Shown here: piece by piece, positions 1-9,437 of the stretch
How positions within the stretch are numbered: the stretch's first letter is position 1
Layout: the number at the start of each line of letters is the position of its first letter
Assembly: GCF_000718255.1 (NCBI RefSeq)
Contig: NZ_JOFJ01000001.1
Coordinates: 248,001-312,000, forward strand
DNA from: Spirillospora albida
GTDB lineage: Bacteria > Actinomycetota > Actinomycetes > Streptosporangiales > Streptosporangiaceae
DNA: 64,000 nt
Direction: 5' to 3'
The notes under the pieces: model-generated
What the model was told of the DNA's origin: nothing
What the model saw: the letters and a program-made list of their open reading frames with translations, nothing else
Database searches by the model: none
Translations under genes and position numbers: made by a program

Positions 1-236
1 CGCGCCGAGGCAGACCACGGCGTCGAGGTCGCGGGCGAGCTGCTGCGCGACGACGGGCAGCTCCAGCGCGCCGGCGACGCGGACGACGACGGGCGCGTCC
101 ACGCCGCACGCCTTCGCGGCGGCCTCGGCGCGCTCCAGCAGCCGGTCGGTGATCCGCCCGTGCCAGCGGGTGCAGACGATGCCGAGCGTGAGCCCGGACG
201 CGTCGACGGTGGTGTCCTCGGGCCGTCCGGCGCCGC

Positions 237-240
<4 letters not shown>
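1..240 (-). CDS. ribH: 6,7-dimethyl-8-ribityllumazine synthase, 3' part cut by the window edge
   Basis: RibH condenses 5-amino-6-ribitylaminouracil with 3,4-dihydroxy-2-butanone 4-phosphate, the penultimate step of riboflavin synthesis. The first 80 codons are visible. They read MSGAGRPEDTTVDASG, then a strand with TRWHGRITDRLLERA, then VVRVAGALELPVVAQQLA and DLDAVVCLGA, which matches the lumazine synthase pattern in which a conserved GA-x-E-x-P segment binds substrate. The ATG overlaps the ribBA stop in an ATGA, so the two are translationally coupled. It is the last visible gene of the rib operon. The C-terminal half lies outside the window. Confidence 0.93.
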
Positions 241-1459
<1,219 letters not shown>

Positions 1460-1463
<4 letters not shown>

Positions 1464-2098
1464 GCGGTCACCGCCTTTCTGGGGGTTGGGACGGCCTGGG
1501 ACTCGCGGAGCCAGTTGCGGAAACCGGCCAGCACCATGACGAAGAAGATCCCGTAGACCGCGCCGGACACGTACAGGCCCGACTTGAGCGCCAGGGGGAC
1601 GCCGACCAGGTCGACGAGCACCCAGACGATCCAGAAGTCGACGAGGGCGCGGCTCTGCGCGAACGTCGCGACCGCGCTGCCGACGAAGATGTAGGCGTTC
1701 GCCCACGGGGACCACGCCACCTGGAGCCAGTCCAGATGGGTGAACAGCTGCGCCACGACGGCCGTCCCGACCACCAGCACGGCGAGCAGGGCGATCCGCT
1801 CCCGGGCGGTCGCCTCCCGGACGGCCAGGCCCCGCTCCTCGCGGCGGCCGCGGGTCCACATCGTCCAGCCGTAGGCGGCGAGGGCGAGGAAGAGCACCTG
1901 CTTGAGGGCGTTGCCCGGGACGGCGGCGTGCAGCGACGCGGCGAGCAGCAGCAGGGCGCCCGCGAGCTGGACGGGCCACGTCCAGATGGTCCTGCGCATC
2001 GCGAGCCACACGACGGCGAGCGACAGGACGTTGCCGACGAGGTCGGTCCAGAGGATGTGCTCCCCGAAGACCTCGAAGCCGGCGCCGAGCCAGTTCAT
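1460..2098 (-). CDS. ribM: PnuC-family vitamin transporter, probably riboflavin uptake protein RibM
   Basis: A 212-residue polytopic membrane protein with about seven hydrophobic segments. It has PnuC-family features: a Trp-rich RRTIWTWPVQLAG segment near 35-47 and the C-terminal QSRALVDFWIVWVLVDL region near 147-163. PnuC proteins are facilitators for vitamin-like substrates. In actinobacteria the member encoded between riboflavin synthase and ribBA is known as RibM, a riboflavin importer. Substrate assignment here rests on operon position: it overlaps ribE upstream (ATGA) and ribBA downstream (GTGA) and sits behind an FMN riboswitch. Nicotinamide riboside transport is the alternative. Confidence 0.86.
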
Positions 2099-2688
2099 GC
2101 CCGGTCACCGAACATGCGCTCGACGTACTTGCCGACGATGTCCACTTCGAGGTTCACGGGGTCGCCGGCCTTCTTGTGGCCGAGGGTCGTGAGGGCGAGC
2201 GTGGTGGGGATGAGGGCGACGCTGAACCGGTCGTCCTTCGCCTCGACCACGGTGAGGCTGATGCCGTCGACGGTGATGGAGCCCTTGTCGACCAGATAGC
2301 GGCTCAGGTCGGGCGGCAGGGAGATCGTCACGACGTCCCACCGCTCCCCCGGCTCGCGGGACAGGATCGCGCCGACGCCGTCGACGTGACCCTGGACGAG
2401 GTGCCCGCCGAGGCGGTCGGACAGCCGGACCGGCCGCTCCAGGTTCACCCGGGAGCCGGGTTCGAGGGCGCCGAGGCTCGACTTGTCGAGCGTCTCCTTG
2501 ATGGCGTCGGCGGTGAAGACCCCGTCGGCGACGTCCACGACCGTGAGACAGACCCCGTTGACCGCGATGGACGCGCCGTGCACGGCGTCCTGCGTCACGA
2601 CCGGTCCGCGGATCGTGAGGGTGGCCGAGTCGCCTGCGGACTCGATCGCCACGATCTCGCCGAGCTCCTCGACGATGCCGGTGAACAT
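2095..2688 (-). CDS. ribE: riboflavin synthase alpha chain
   Basis: RibE dismutates two lumazine molecules into riboflavin and the pyrimidine precursor. The 197 residues show the expected tandem lumazine-binding barrels: the first opens with MFTGIVEELGEI, the second with GGHLVQGHVDGVG near residue 94. The ATG is preceded by an AGGAGG ribosome-binding site about 8 bases upstream, and MFTGIVEE is the usual family N-terminus. It is the first gene of the operon and lies about 75 bases downstream of the FMN aptamer. The stop overlaps the ribM start. Confidence 0.96.
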   Translation of the reverse strand: MFTGIVEELGEIVAIESAGDSATLTIRGPVVTQDAVHGASIAVNGVCLTVVDVADGVFTADAIKETLDKSSLGALEPGSRVNLERPVRLSDRLGGHLVQGHVDGVGAILSREPGERWDVVTISLPPDLSRYLVDKGSITVDGISLTVVEAKDDRFSVALIPTTLALTTLGHKKAGDPVNLEVDIVGKYVERMFGDRA

Positions 2689-2765
2689 TCCCCGGGCCTC
2701 CTACTCGAAAGGCTCCGGGGATCGTGCATGAAACGACGGCACGCCCCTTCACAGGGGCGAGGTTG

Positions 2766-2893
2766 CGCGCTGCCTCCCATCCGGACTTTCACCGTCGGTC
2801 CCGGAGTTCCACCGGGTCAACCGGCCGATGGCTTCGGCCGGGTCGCGGACTGTCACCGCCGGTTCGGAATTGCACCGACCCCGGAGCACGCGT
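2766..2893 (-). promoter_or_regulatory. FMN riboswitch (RFN element) controlling the rib operon
   Basis: Read on the minus strand, this segment carries the RFN signatures in order: GGCGGTGACAGTCCGC, then a variable GC-rich arm, then GACGGTGAAAGTCCGGATGG followed by the closing GGAG of P1. The closing P1 stem pairs sequence near 2885-2893 with 2766-2778. RFN aptamers bind FMN and lower expression of riboflavin genes. The gene downstream is ribE, about 75 bases away, fitting feedback control. Whether it acts on transcription or translation is not settled by the sequence. Confidence 0.95.
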
Positions 2894-3063
2894 TCACTGC
2901 TGGCAACCAGTGTGCCATGCGTTCTGTTCCCCGTTGCTGTGACGAAGACCACCGTCGGCCGGATGACGGAGGTTCGACGACCTTGGGCCGAGGGTGGACG
3001 GCGGGTCTCGGCCCCCTGTTCGGCTGACGTCGCCCCGCTCGGACGCGGCACGTCAGGCGGGGA

Positions 3064-3741
3064 TCACCAGGACGCCGCGGCCGTGGCGTCCACGGCCTGG
3101 GCCTTCAGCCTCCGCACGGCCTCGTCCGGGTCCTCGGCGCCGTAGACGGCGCTGCCCGCGACGAACACGTCCGCGCCCGCCTCGGCGCAGCGCTCGATCG
3201 TCTCCGCGCTGACGCCGCCGTCCACCTGGAGCCAGACGGGCAGGTCGCGGCCCTTGATCAGCTCGCGGGCGCGGCGGACCTTCGGCAGGACGACGTCCAG
3301 GAACCTCTGGCCGCCGAACCCGGGCTCGACCGTCATCAGCAGGAGCATGTCGATCTCGCCGAGGAGGTCCTCGTAGGGTTCGACGGGGGTCGCCGGGTTG
3401 ATCCCGAGGCCCGCGCGGGCACCGGCGGCGCGGATGGTGCGGAGCGTGCGGATGGGGGCCTTCGCGGCCTCGGCGTGGATGGTGACGCTGCCCGCGCCCG
3501 CCTCCGCGTACTGCGGGGCCCAGCGGTCCGGGTCCTCGATCATGAGGTGGCAGTCGAGGGGCAGGGCGCTGTGCTTCAGCAGCGCCTCGACGATGGGGAG
3601 CCCGAGGGTCAGGTTGGGCACGAAGTGGTTGTCCATGACGTCGACATGGACCCAGTCGGCGGAGTCGGAGATGAGCGCGACGTCCTCGGCCAGGCGGGCG
3701 AAGTCGGCGGACAGGATGCTGGGTGAGATCTGCGGAGCCAT
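3064..3741 (-). CDS. rpe: ribulose-phosphate 3-epimerase
   Basis: Rpe interconverts D-ribulose 5-phosphate and D-xylulose 5-phosphate in the pentose phosphate pathway. The 225-residue TIM barrel has SPSILSADFARL at the N-terminus, DWVHVDVMDNHFVPNLTLG with the metal and catalytic Asp near 33-38, DCHLMI, TVEPGFGGQRF, and WLQVDGGV followed by VAGSAVYG. Length is normal. A TAGACT -10 box lies 9 bases before the ATG (3751-3756, minus strand), implying a very short or absent 5' UTR. The 170 bases between its stop and the riboswitch hold nothing recognisable. Confidence 0.95.
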   Translation of the reverse strand: MAPQISPSILSADFARLAEDVALISDSADWVHVDVMDNHFVPNLTLGLPIVEALLKHSALPLDCHLMIEDPDRWAPQYAEAGAGSVTIHAEAAKAPIRTLRTIRAAGARAGLGINPATPVEPYEDLLGEIDMLLLMTVEPGFGGQRFLDVVLPKVRRARELIKGRDLPVWLQVDGGVSAETIERCAEAGADVFVAGSAVYGAEDPDEAVRRLKAQAVDATAAASW

Positions 3742-3753
3742 GATGCCCCGAGT

Positions 3754-4698
3754 CTATTGCCGCCCCGCCGTCCGGCCCTCACCCGCCCGGGCGGCAGGGC
3801 GGGGGGCGCGTTCCGCCAGGCCGAGGCGGACGAACGCCTCGGGCGCGCCGAAGGTCGACCAGAGGCCGAGCGACGCCTGCACCACGAAGATCGCGAATGG
3901 GTGGCCGCCGATGAACAGGTCGGGGAGGGCGAGGACGGCCGCCCCGGCCGCGCCGACCGGCAGCCGGGCCAGGCGCCGCCCCCGCGTCCCGCCCGGGTCG
4001 AACCAGCCGCGGGACGCCAGCAGGCACACGCCGGAGACCAGGCCGAAGAGCCCGCCGGTCGCCGCCGCGGCCTGCTCGAGGTCGATCGGCCGGGTGTCGC
4101 CGCCCGCGCGGACGATGGCGTCCGCCCAGGCCTGCGGCCACGTCCAGTCCTGGAGGGAGTGGACGGCGACCCAGGCGACGCCGAGCGGAACCAGGGAGAC
4201 GGCGAGGGCCATCGCGATCTGGAGCGGCAGGGGCCGGGCCGCCCACCAGGGCACGACCTTCGGTTCCAGCACCAGCGCGGCCGCCAGCAGCCCGGCGCCG
4301 ATCGCCCAGCCCACCATGACCTGCCCGGCCGAGTGCACCCCCAGCTGGACGCGGGAGACGCCGATCAGGACGATCACCAGGAGCGGGGCCGGCCACAGGG
4401 CGCGGCGGGCCCGCGTGGCGAGGAAGCCCCAGACGGCCACGGCGTTCTGGGCGTGGCCGGACGGCATACCGAACGACTCGATCGGCTCGTGACCCTTGAC
4501 GGACGGGTCCGTCCAGTACGGGCGGGGGTCGTGGAACACCAGCTTCAGGACGGTGTTCACGACCGAGCTCAGCGACAGGATCACCGTCAGGCGGGCGGCC
4601 AGGCGCGGGTCGACGCACCAGTACAGGACGGCGATCAACGGCAGGTAGAACGCGGCGCTGCCGATGGCGGACATCAGATGCATGAAGCCCGTCAGCAC
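3754..4698 (-). CDS. PAP2-superfamily membrane phosphatase
   Basis: A 314-residue integral membrane protein with the three phosphatase motifs of the PAP2/phosphatidic acid phosphatase superfamily: KLVFHDPRP at 52-60, PSGH at 79-82 and SRVQLGVH at 115-122, containing the catalytic His and the Arg/His of motif 3. Such enzymes remove phosphate from lipid phosphates or polyprenyl diphosphates at the membrane. The C-terminal half adds further membrane segments beyond the minimal domain, so the physiological lipid cannot be named. It begins 4 bases after the rsmB stop, so the two are probably cotranscribed. Confidence 0.88.
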   Translation of the reverse strand: MLTGFMHLMSAIGSAAFYLPLIAVLYWCVDPRLAARLTVILSLSSVVNTVLKLVFHDPRPYWTDPSVKGHEPIESFGMPSGHAQNAVAVWGFLATRARRALWPAPLLVIVLIGVSRVQLGVHSAGQVMVGWAIGAGLLAAALVLEPKVVPWWAARPLPLQIAMALAVSLVPLGVAWVAVHSLQDWTWPQAWADAIVRAGGDTRPIDLEQAAAATGGLFGLVSGVCLLASRGWFDPGGTRGRRLARLPVGAAGAAVLALPDLFIGGHPFAIFVVQASLGLWSTFGAPEAFVRLGLAERAPRPAARAGEGRTAGRQ

Positions 4699-4702
4699 AG
4701 CG

Positions 4703-6106
4703 TCAGTCCGTGCGCCGGAGCAGGGCCAGGAACATCGCGTCGGTTCCGTGGCGGTGCGGCCAGAACTGCGCGTAGGGGCCGTCGCCCAGGCCGGTGAGCC
4801 CGTGCGCCGCGGACCCGAGGACGGACGGGGCGTCCAGGGGCTCGGCCTTGCGGTCCCGCAGGACGTCGTCCACGACCACCCGGGTCTCCGCCATGTGCGG
4901 GGAGCACGTCACGTACGCGACGACCCCGCCGGGGCGGACGGACTCCAGCGCGGACGCCAGCAGCCGCCTCTGCAGCGGCCCCAGCTCCGCGACCGACTCC
5001 GGGCCGCGGCGCCAGCGGGCCTCCGGGCGGCGGCGGAGCGCCCCCAGCCCGGTGCAGGGGGCGTCGACCATGACGCGGTCGAACGAGCCGGGCCGCCACG
5101 CGGGGACCGTGCCGTCGGCGGTGATCACTCCGGCGCGGTCGTCGACGGTGCGGAGCACGAGGCCCGCCCGGTGGGGCTGGACATCGGACGCGAGGAGCCG
5201 CGCGCCCCTCTCGGTGGCGAGCGCGGACAGCAGCCCGGCCTTGCCTCCGGGTCCGGCGCAGAGATCCGCCCAGCGGGCGTCGCGTCCGTCGAGCGGGGCG
5301 GCGGCCAGGGCGAGGGCGACCATCTGGCTCGCCTCGTCCTGCACGGCGGCGCGTCCCTCGCGGACGGCCGCGATCGCCGCCGGATCACCCTCCGGCAGGA
5401 CCGCCGCGTAAGGCGAGTAGGGCGCGGGATCCGCGCCGGCGGCGTACAGCTCCTCCAGCGTGGCGCGGCCGGGGCGAGCCACCAGCGTCACGCGCGGGCG
5501 CTCGTTGTCGGCGGCGAGGAGATCGGCGATCTCGTCCGGGCCGACCGCGTCCCGCAGGGCGGACACGATCCACTTCGGGTGGCTGTGCGCGACCGACAGG
5601 CGCGTCACCGGGTCGGCGTCCGCCGGGGCGACGATGCCGAGCCAGGCGTCCAGGCTCCGCCCCGCGACCTTGCGCAGGACGGCGTTGGCGAACTTCGCCT
5701 GCCCCGGCCCGGACACGGAGTGCGCGAGCTCCACGGCCGTGCCCACGGCGGCGTGCGGCGGGATGCGTGTCGCGAGGACCTGGTGGGCGCCGAGGCGCAG
5801 GACGTCCAGCAGCGGCCCGTCGATGCGGCGCAGCTCGCGGTCGCTGCACAGCGCCAGGACGGCGTCGTAGAGGCCGCGCCCCCGCAGCGTGCCGTAGGTG
5901 AGCTCGGTGGCGAGGGCGGCGTCGCGTCCGGTGAGGCCGCGGTCGCGCAGCCGCGCCGGCAGCAGGAGGTTCGCGTAGGCGTCGCGGGTCTCGACGGCGC
6001 GGATCACGTCGAACGCGGTGCGCCGGACGAGGTCCTGAGGACGCCCCGTTCTCCGGGGTCCCCCGGGTCTGCGGTTCCGATCATGGTGGTTCCGGGCGGG
6101 TGGCAT
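4703..6106 (-). CDS. rsmB: 16S rRNA (cytosine-967-C5)-methyltransferase
   Basis: RsmB/Sun methylates C967 of 16S rRNA using S-adenosylmethionine. The 467 residues contain an N-terminal NusB-like RNA-binding domain (about 30-170) and a C-terminal Rossmann methyltransferase with DLCAGPGGKAGLLSALA for SAM binding, VDAPCTGLGALRRRPEARW with one of the two cysteines, and YVTCSPHMAET with the other. The ATG overlaps the fmt stop by one base (TGATG), giving a def-fmt-rsmB operon, an arrangement common in bacteria. An arginine/proline-rich N-terminal tail of about 25 residues precedes the NusB-like domain. Confidence 0.93.
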   Translation of the reverse strand: MPPARNHHDRNRRPGGPRRTGRPQDLVRRTAFDVIRAVETRDAYANLLLPARLRDRGLTGRDAALATELTYGTLRGRGLYDAVLALCSDRELRRIDGPLLDVLRLGAHQVLATRIPPHAAVGTAVELAHSVSGPGQAKFANAVLRKVAGRSLDAWLGIVAPADADPVTRLSVAHSHPKWIVSALRDAVGPDEIADLLAADNERPRVTLVARPGRATLEELYAAGADPAPYSPYAAVLPEGDPAAIAAVREGRAAVQDEASQMVALALAAAPLDGRDARWADLCAGPGGKAGLLSALATERGARLLASDVQPHRAGLVLRTVDDRAGVITADGTVPAWRPGSFDRVMVDAPCTGLGALRRRPEARWRRGPESVAELGPLQRRLLASALESVRPGGVVAYVTCSPHMAETRVVVDDVLRDRKAEPLDAPSVLGSAAHGLTGLGDGPYAQFWPHRHGTDAMFLALLRRTD

Positions 6107-7032
6107 CAGTGGAACATGTCCTTTTCGGAGAGATCGATGCCACGGATCCAGTCGGCGGCCGACATTCGGCGCCTTCCCTGCGGCTGCACCTCGCCGAGGA
6201 CGACCGGGTGCGTGGCGGTGCCGACCCTGACCTCTTTCCTGCCGGGACGGATCTCGCCCGGCGCCGGCCGCTCCGCTCCCGCCGCCGGACGCACCGGCCC
6301 GAGCTTCACGCGCGTGTCGCGGAAGGTCGTCCACGCGCCCGGCGCGGGCGTGCACGCCCGGACCAGCCGGTCGACGTGGTGGGCGGGGGCCGACCAGGAG
6401 ACGCGCGCGTCCTCCGGGGTGAGCTTGGCGGCGTGGGAGACGCCCTCGTCCGGCTGGGGACGCGGCTCCAGGACACCGGCCTCGATGCCGTTCATGGTGT
6501 CGAGCAGCAGCGTCGCGCCCGCGACGGCGAGCCGGCCCAGGAGGTCGCCGGACGTGTCGTCCGGGCGGATGGGCTCGGTGAGGACGCCGTACACCGGCCC
6601 GGTGTCGAGGCCCTCCTCGATCTGGAACGTGGCGGCGCCCGTCACGTCGTCCCCGTGCAGGATGGCGCGCTGCACCGGGGCGGCGCCGCGCCACGCGGGC
6701 AGCAGCGAGAAATGGAGGTTCACCCACCCGTGCCGGGGGATGCCGAGGGCCGCCGGCGGCAGCAGCGCGCCGTACGCGACGACGGGGCAGCAGTCCGGCG
6801 CGATCTCCGCCAGCCGCGCGAGGAACTCCGGATCACGGGCCTTGGCGGGCTTGAGCACCTCGACGCCCGCCGCCGCCGCGCGCTCGGCGACCGGCGACGC
6901 CACCAGGCGCCGGCCGCGCCCGGCGGGCGCGTCCGGGCGGGTCACGACCGCGACGACCTCGTGCCCGGACGCCAGCAGGGCGTCCAGGGACGGCAGGGCC
7001 GTCTCCGGCGTCCCGGCGAACACCAGCCGCAC
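6106..7032 (-). CDS. fmt: methionyl-tRNA formyltransferase
   Basis: Fmt formylates initiator Met-tRNA using 10-formyltetrahydrofolate. The 308 residues show MVRLVFAGTPETALPSL at the N-terminus, NLHFSLLPAWRGAAPVQ with the catalytic Asn and His near 105-121, and EEGLDTGPV near 143, followed by a C-terminal OB-like domain. The GTG start overlaps the def stop by one base (TAGTG) and gives the standard N-terminus. Pairing with def is functionally coherent because Def removes the formyl group that Fmt adds. Confidence 0.95.
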   Translation of the reverse strand: MRLVFAGTPETALPSLDALLASGHEVVAVVTRPDAPAGRGRRLVASPVAERAAAAGVEVLKPAKARDPEFLARLAEIAPDCCPVVAYGALLPPAALGIPRHGWVNLHFSLLPAWRGAAPVQRAILHGDDVTGAATFQIEEGLDTGPVYGVLTEPIRPDDTSGDLLGRLAVAGATLLLDTMNGIEAGVLEPRPQPDEGVSHAAKLTPEDARVSWSAPAHHVDRLVRACTPAPGAWTTFRDTRVKLGPVRPAAGAERPAPGEIRPGRKEVRVGTATHPVVLGEVQPQGRRRMSAADWIRGIDLSEKDMFH

Positions 7033-7577
7033 TACAGGGCCTTCCCGAGCGTGCGGTGCGGGGACTCCTTGACGACCGGTGCGGGCTCGCCGAACCACTC
7101 GGCCTCGCGGATCGCCTTCATCGCGGCCTTGCGCTGGTCCGCGTCCATCCGGTCGATGAAGATGATCCCGTCCAGGTGGTCGGTCTCGTGCTGGACGCAG
7201 CGCGCCAGCAGGTGCGTGCCCTCCAGCGTGACGGGCTCGCCGTGCATGTTGAAGCCCTTGGCCACGACGCCGACCGAGCGCGGCGTCGGGAACGCCAGGC
7301 CCGGCAGGGACAGGCAGCCCTCGTCGTCGGTCTCCTGCTCGTCCGTCAGGTCCAGGGTGGGGTTCACCAGGTGCCCGAGCCGGTCGTCGACGTAGTAGGC
7401 GAACACCCGCAGTCCGACGCCGAGCTGGGGCGCGGCCAGCCCGGCGCCCGGCGCGTCGATCATCGTGTCGGTGAGGTCCTTGACGAGCCTGCGCAGCTCC
7501 TTGTCGAAATCCTTCACCGGCTCCGCCGGCGTGCGCAGCACGGGGTCGCCGAAGAGGCGGATGGGCTTGACGGCCAA
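7032..7577 (-). CDS. def: peptide deformylase
   Basis: Def removes the N-formyl group from nascent proteins. All three catalytic motifs are present: GAGLAAPQLG at 44-53, EGCLS at 86-90 (Cys88 is a metal ligand) and HETDH at 130-134. The start is TTG, chosen because GGAG lies 7 bases upstream and it gives the normal N-terminus AVKPIRLFGDPVLR; the reading frame remains open further upstream but without family similarity. Length is 181 residues. It heads the def-fmt-rsmB operon. A TAGACT -10 box lies about 40 bases upstream, at the 3' edge of the preceding gene. Confidence 0.93.
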   Translation of the reverse strand: MAVKPIRLFGDPVLRTPAEPVKDFDKELRRLVKDLTDTMIDAPGAGLAAPQLGVGLRVFAYYVDDRLGHLVNPTLDLTDEQETDDEGCLSLPGLAFPTPRSVGVVAKGFNMHGEPVTLEGTHLLARCVQHETDHLDGIIFIDRMDADQRKAAMKAIREAEWFGEPAPVVKESPHRTLGKAL

Positions 7578-7618
7578 CGAAGGGCTCCGTTCCTGCGGGC
7601 GGGGTGCTTGTGCTCCCC

Positions 7619-7624
7619 AGTCTA
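7619..7624 (-). promoter_or_regulatory. -10 box (TAGACT) probably driving def-fmt-rsmB
   Basis: On the minus strand TAGACT fits the actinobacterial TANNNT -10 consensus and lies 41 bases upstream of the def TTG start, overlapping the stop region of the upstream gene. No good -35 hexamer is seen 17 bases further up, so the assignment rests on the -10 alone. Confidence 0.4.
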
Positions 7625-9421
7625 GGGACGCCCGGACGCGGACCGCGCCTTGTACGCGGCCGTCCGGGCCGCCTTGGCCGTCGCCCTGTCCGGATGGTGC
7701 CCGCCCAGCGCCTCCAGGACGCCGACCACGTCGTCGTGGTCGGTGCGCCACAGCTCACCGACCATGCCGCGCATGTCGGCACCGGAAGGGGCGTCGGCGA
7801 TCGCGGCCGCGACCGCCTCGGCGGGCTCCGCCGTCTCCAGCATCGCGGCGACCGTGTCGACGAACACCCACAGGTACTCGTCGCGGCTCAGGTCGCGGCC
7901 GGACGGGTCGCCGGCGGCCCGCAGCCACAGCGCCGCGTACGGCGAGACCAGCGTGTGCTCGCTCGCGGCCCGCACCACGGGGGCCGCCTCCGGGCCGATC
8001 CGGTTCAGCACGGCGGCGGCGAGGCCGCGGGCGCCCGGCCCGGCCGTGCGCATGACGTCGAGGACGTCGGCGGCGGCGTCCTTGGCGTCGCGGCCCGCCA
8101 GCCAGCCGTCGATCTCCTCGTCGGCGGTGTCCGGCCGGTGCAGCGTGAGCCCCATGACCAGCTCGGCGGCGGACGCGGAGGCCAGCTCCCCGACGGCCGG
8201 GGCGGCGAACCCGTCCGCGCGGAGCAGCTCCCGCACCGCCCACACGCCGAGGGGGGTGAGCGCGCGGCCGCCGTCCCCGGCGGGCTCGACGATGCCCCAC
8301 TCCTCGAGCGTCTCCAGCTCGAGGGCGAACGCGTCCGCGACGGTCCGCGCCACCGTCGCCTGGTCGGACACGTCGTAGACCTCCGCGACGTGGTCCAGGA
8401 GCGCCTGCGCGAGGGCGTCCGGCGGGGTCGGCTCCTCCTGCTCGTACAGCTGGATGAGGACGCCGGTCAGCTCGTTCTGGACGAGCTCCATCCCGTCCAG
8501 CCCGAGGTCGGGATCGTGGTCGGGCACGACGAGGGAGTCGAACGCCTCCAGCCAGACCGCAAGGAACGCCCCGTCGTCGGCGGAGCGGAACGCCTCCAGC
8601 GCCGGCCCCGGCCCGGCCCGCCCCTCCCCGACGGAGAGGATCTTCGATTCGACCGCCGCCCACCACAGCCGCTCGAACGCGGTGTCGTCCCGCGTCTCGC
8701 CGGACCGGCGCGACACGTCCAGCCCCAGGGCGCGCGCGCCCTCCGCCGTCTCGGCGTCGACGGGGTAGTCGTACTCGCCGAGCGCCCGCTCTCCCGCCCA
8801 GTCGACCAGCGCCCGGAGCCGTCCGGTCAGCGGCGACCGGCGCGCCGCCGCCGCGACCTCCGCCTCCGGCGCCACCCGGACGGGCGGCACCGCGCGCCGC
8901 TCCATCCGCGCCAGGTACTCCTCGGTGAGGGCGAACCGCTCCTCCTCGGGCAGCGCCTCGAACTCGCCCACCCAGCGGGCGACGGCCTCCTCGTCGCCGA
9001 GCGGGACGCCGTCGTCGGCCATCATCCCGCCGATCACCTCGGCGGCGAGCCGCCGCTCGGCGCGGTCGGCCTCCTCGACGACCTTGGTGAACTCGGGCGC
9101 GATCCGGTCGACCTCGGCCGCCAGCTCCGCCGCGCGGGACGCGGGCACGCCGCCGGTGCCGCCCAGGTGCGCGACGACCGCGCGGACGGTCGCGAGGACG
9201 GCGGGCACCTCGTCGGCCGCGGCGATCACCGTTTCGGGGAAGACCTCCAGCAGCAGCTCGCGCAGGACGTCCGGCGCCAGGCCCTCCGGACCGGTGACGC
9301 CCAGCTCGTCCCGGGCCAGTTCGAGCAGCAGCGCCGCGCCGGCCGCGTCGACCGCCTCGCCGCGCTCGTCCGAACGGATCCGCAGGTCGGTGCAGAGGCT
9401 CTCCACCCAGTTCTCGTCCAC
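7622..9421 (-). CDS. uncharacterised actinobacterial protein, 599 residues
   Basis: I do not recognise a named family. The product is acidic and rich in Ala, Glu and Leu, with no signal peptide and no membrane segment, so it is probably a cytoplasmic helical protein. Around residues 395-420 a short LEEWGIVEP...LTPLGVWAVRELL stretch resembles a winged-helix wing followed by a recognition-type helix. That hint is weak. It starts 16 bases after the priA stop and ends just before the def promoter, so it is probably cotranscribed with priA. Codon use matches its neighbours and the frame is intact over 1.8 kb, supporting a real gene. Confidence 0.75.
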   Translation of the reverse strand: MDENWVESLCTDLRIRSDERGEAVDAAGAALLLELARDELGVTGPEGLAPDVLRELLLEVFPETVIAAADEVPAVLATVRAVVAHLGGTGGVPASRAAELAAEVDRIAPEFTKVVEEADRAERRLAAEVIGGMMADDGVPLGDEEAVARWVGEFEALPEEERFALTEEYLARMERRAVPPVRVAPEAEVAAAARRSPLTGRLRALVDWAGERALGEYDYPVDAETAEGARALGLDVSRRSGETRDDTAFERLWWAAVESKILSVGEGRAGPGPALEAFRSADDGAFLAVWLEAFDSLVVPDHDPDLGLDGMELVQNELTGVLIQLYEQEEPTPPDALAQALLDHVAEVYDVSDQATVARTVADAFALELETLEEWGIVEPAGDGGRALTPLGVWAVRELLRADGFAAPAVGELASASAAELVMGLTLHRPDTADEEIDGWLAGRDAKDAAADVLDVMRTAGPGARGLAAAVLNRIGPEAAPVVRAASEHTLVSPYAALWLRAAGDPSGRDLSRDEYLWVFVDTVAAMLETAEPAEAVAAAIADAPSGADMRGMVGELWRTDHDDVVGVLEALGGHHPDRATAKAARTAAYKARSASGRP

Positions 9422-9437
9422 ACGGGGAGCCTATGGC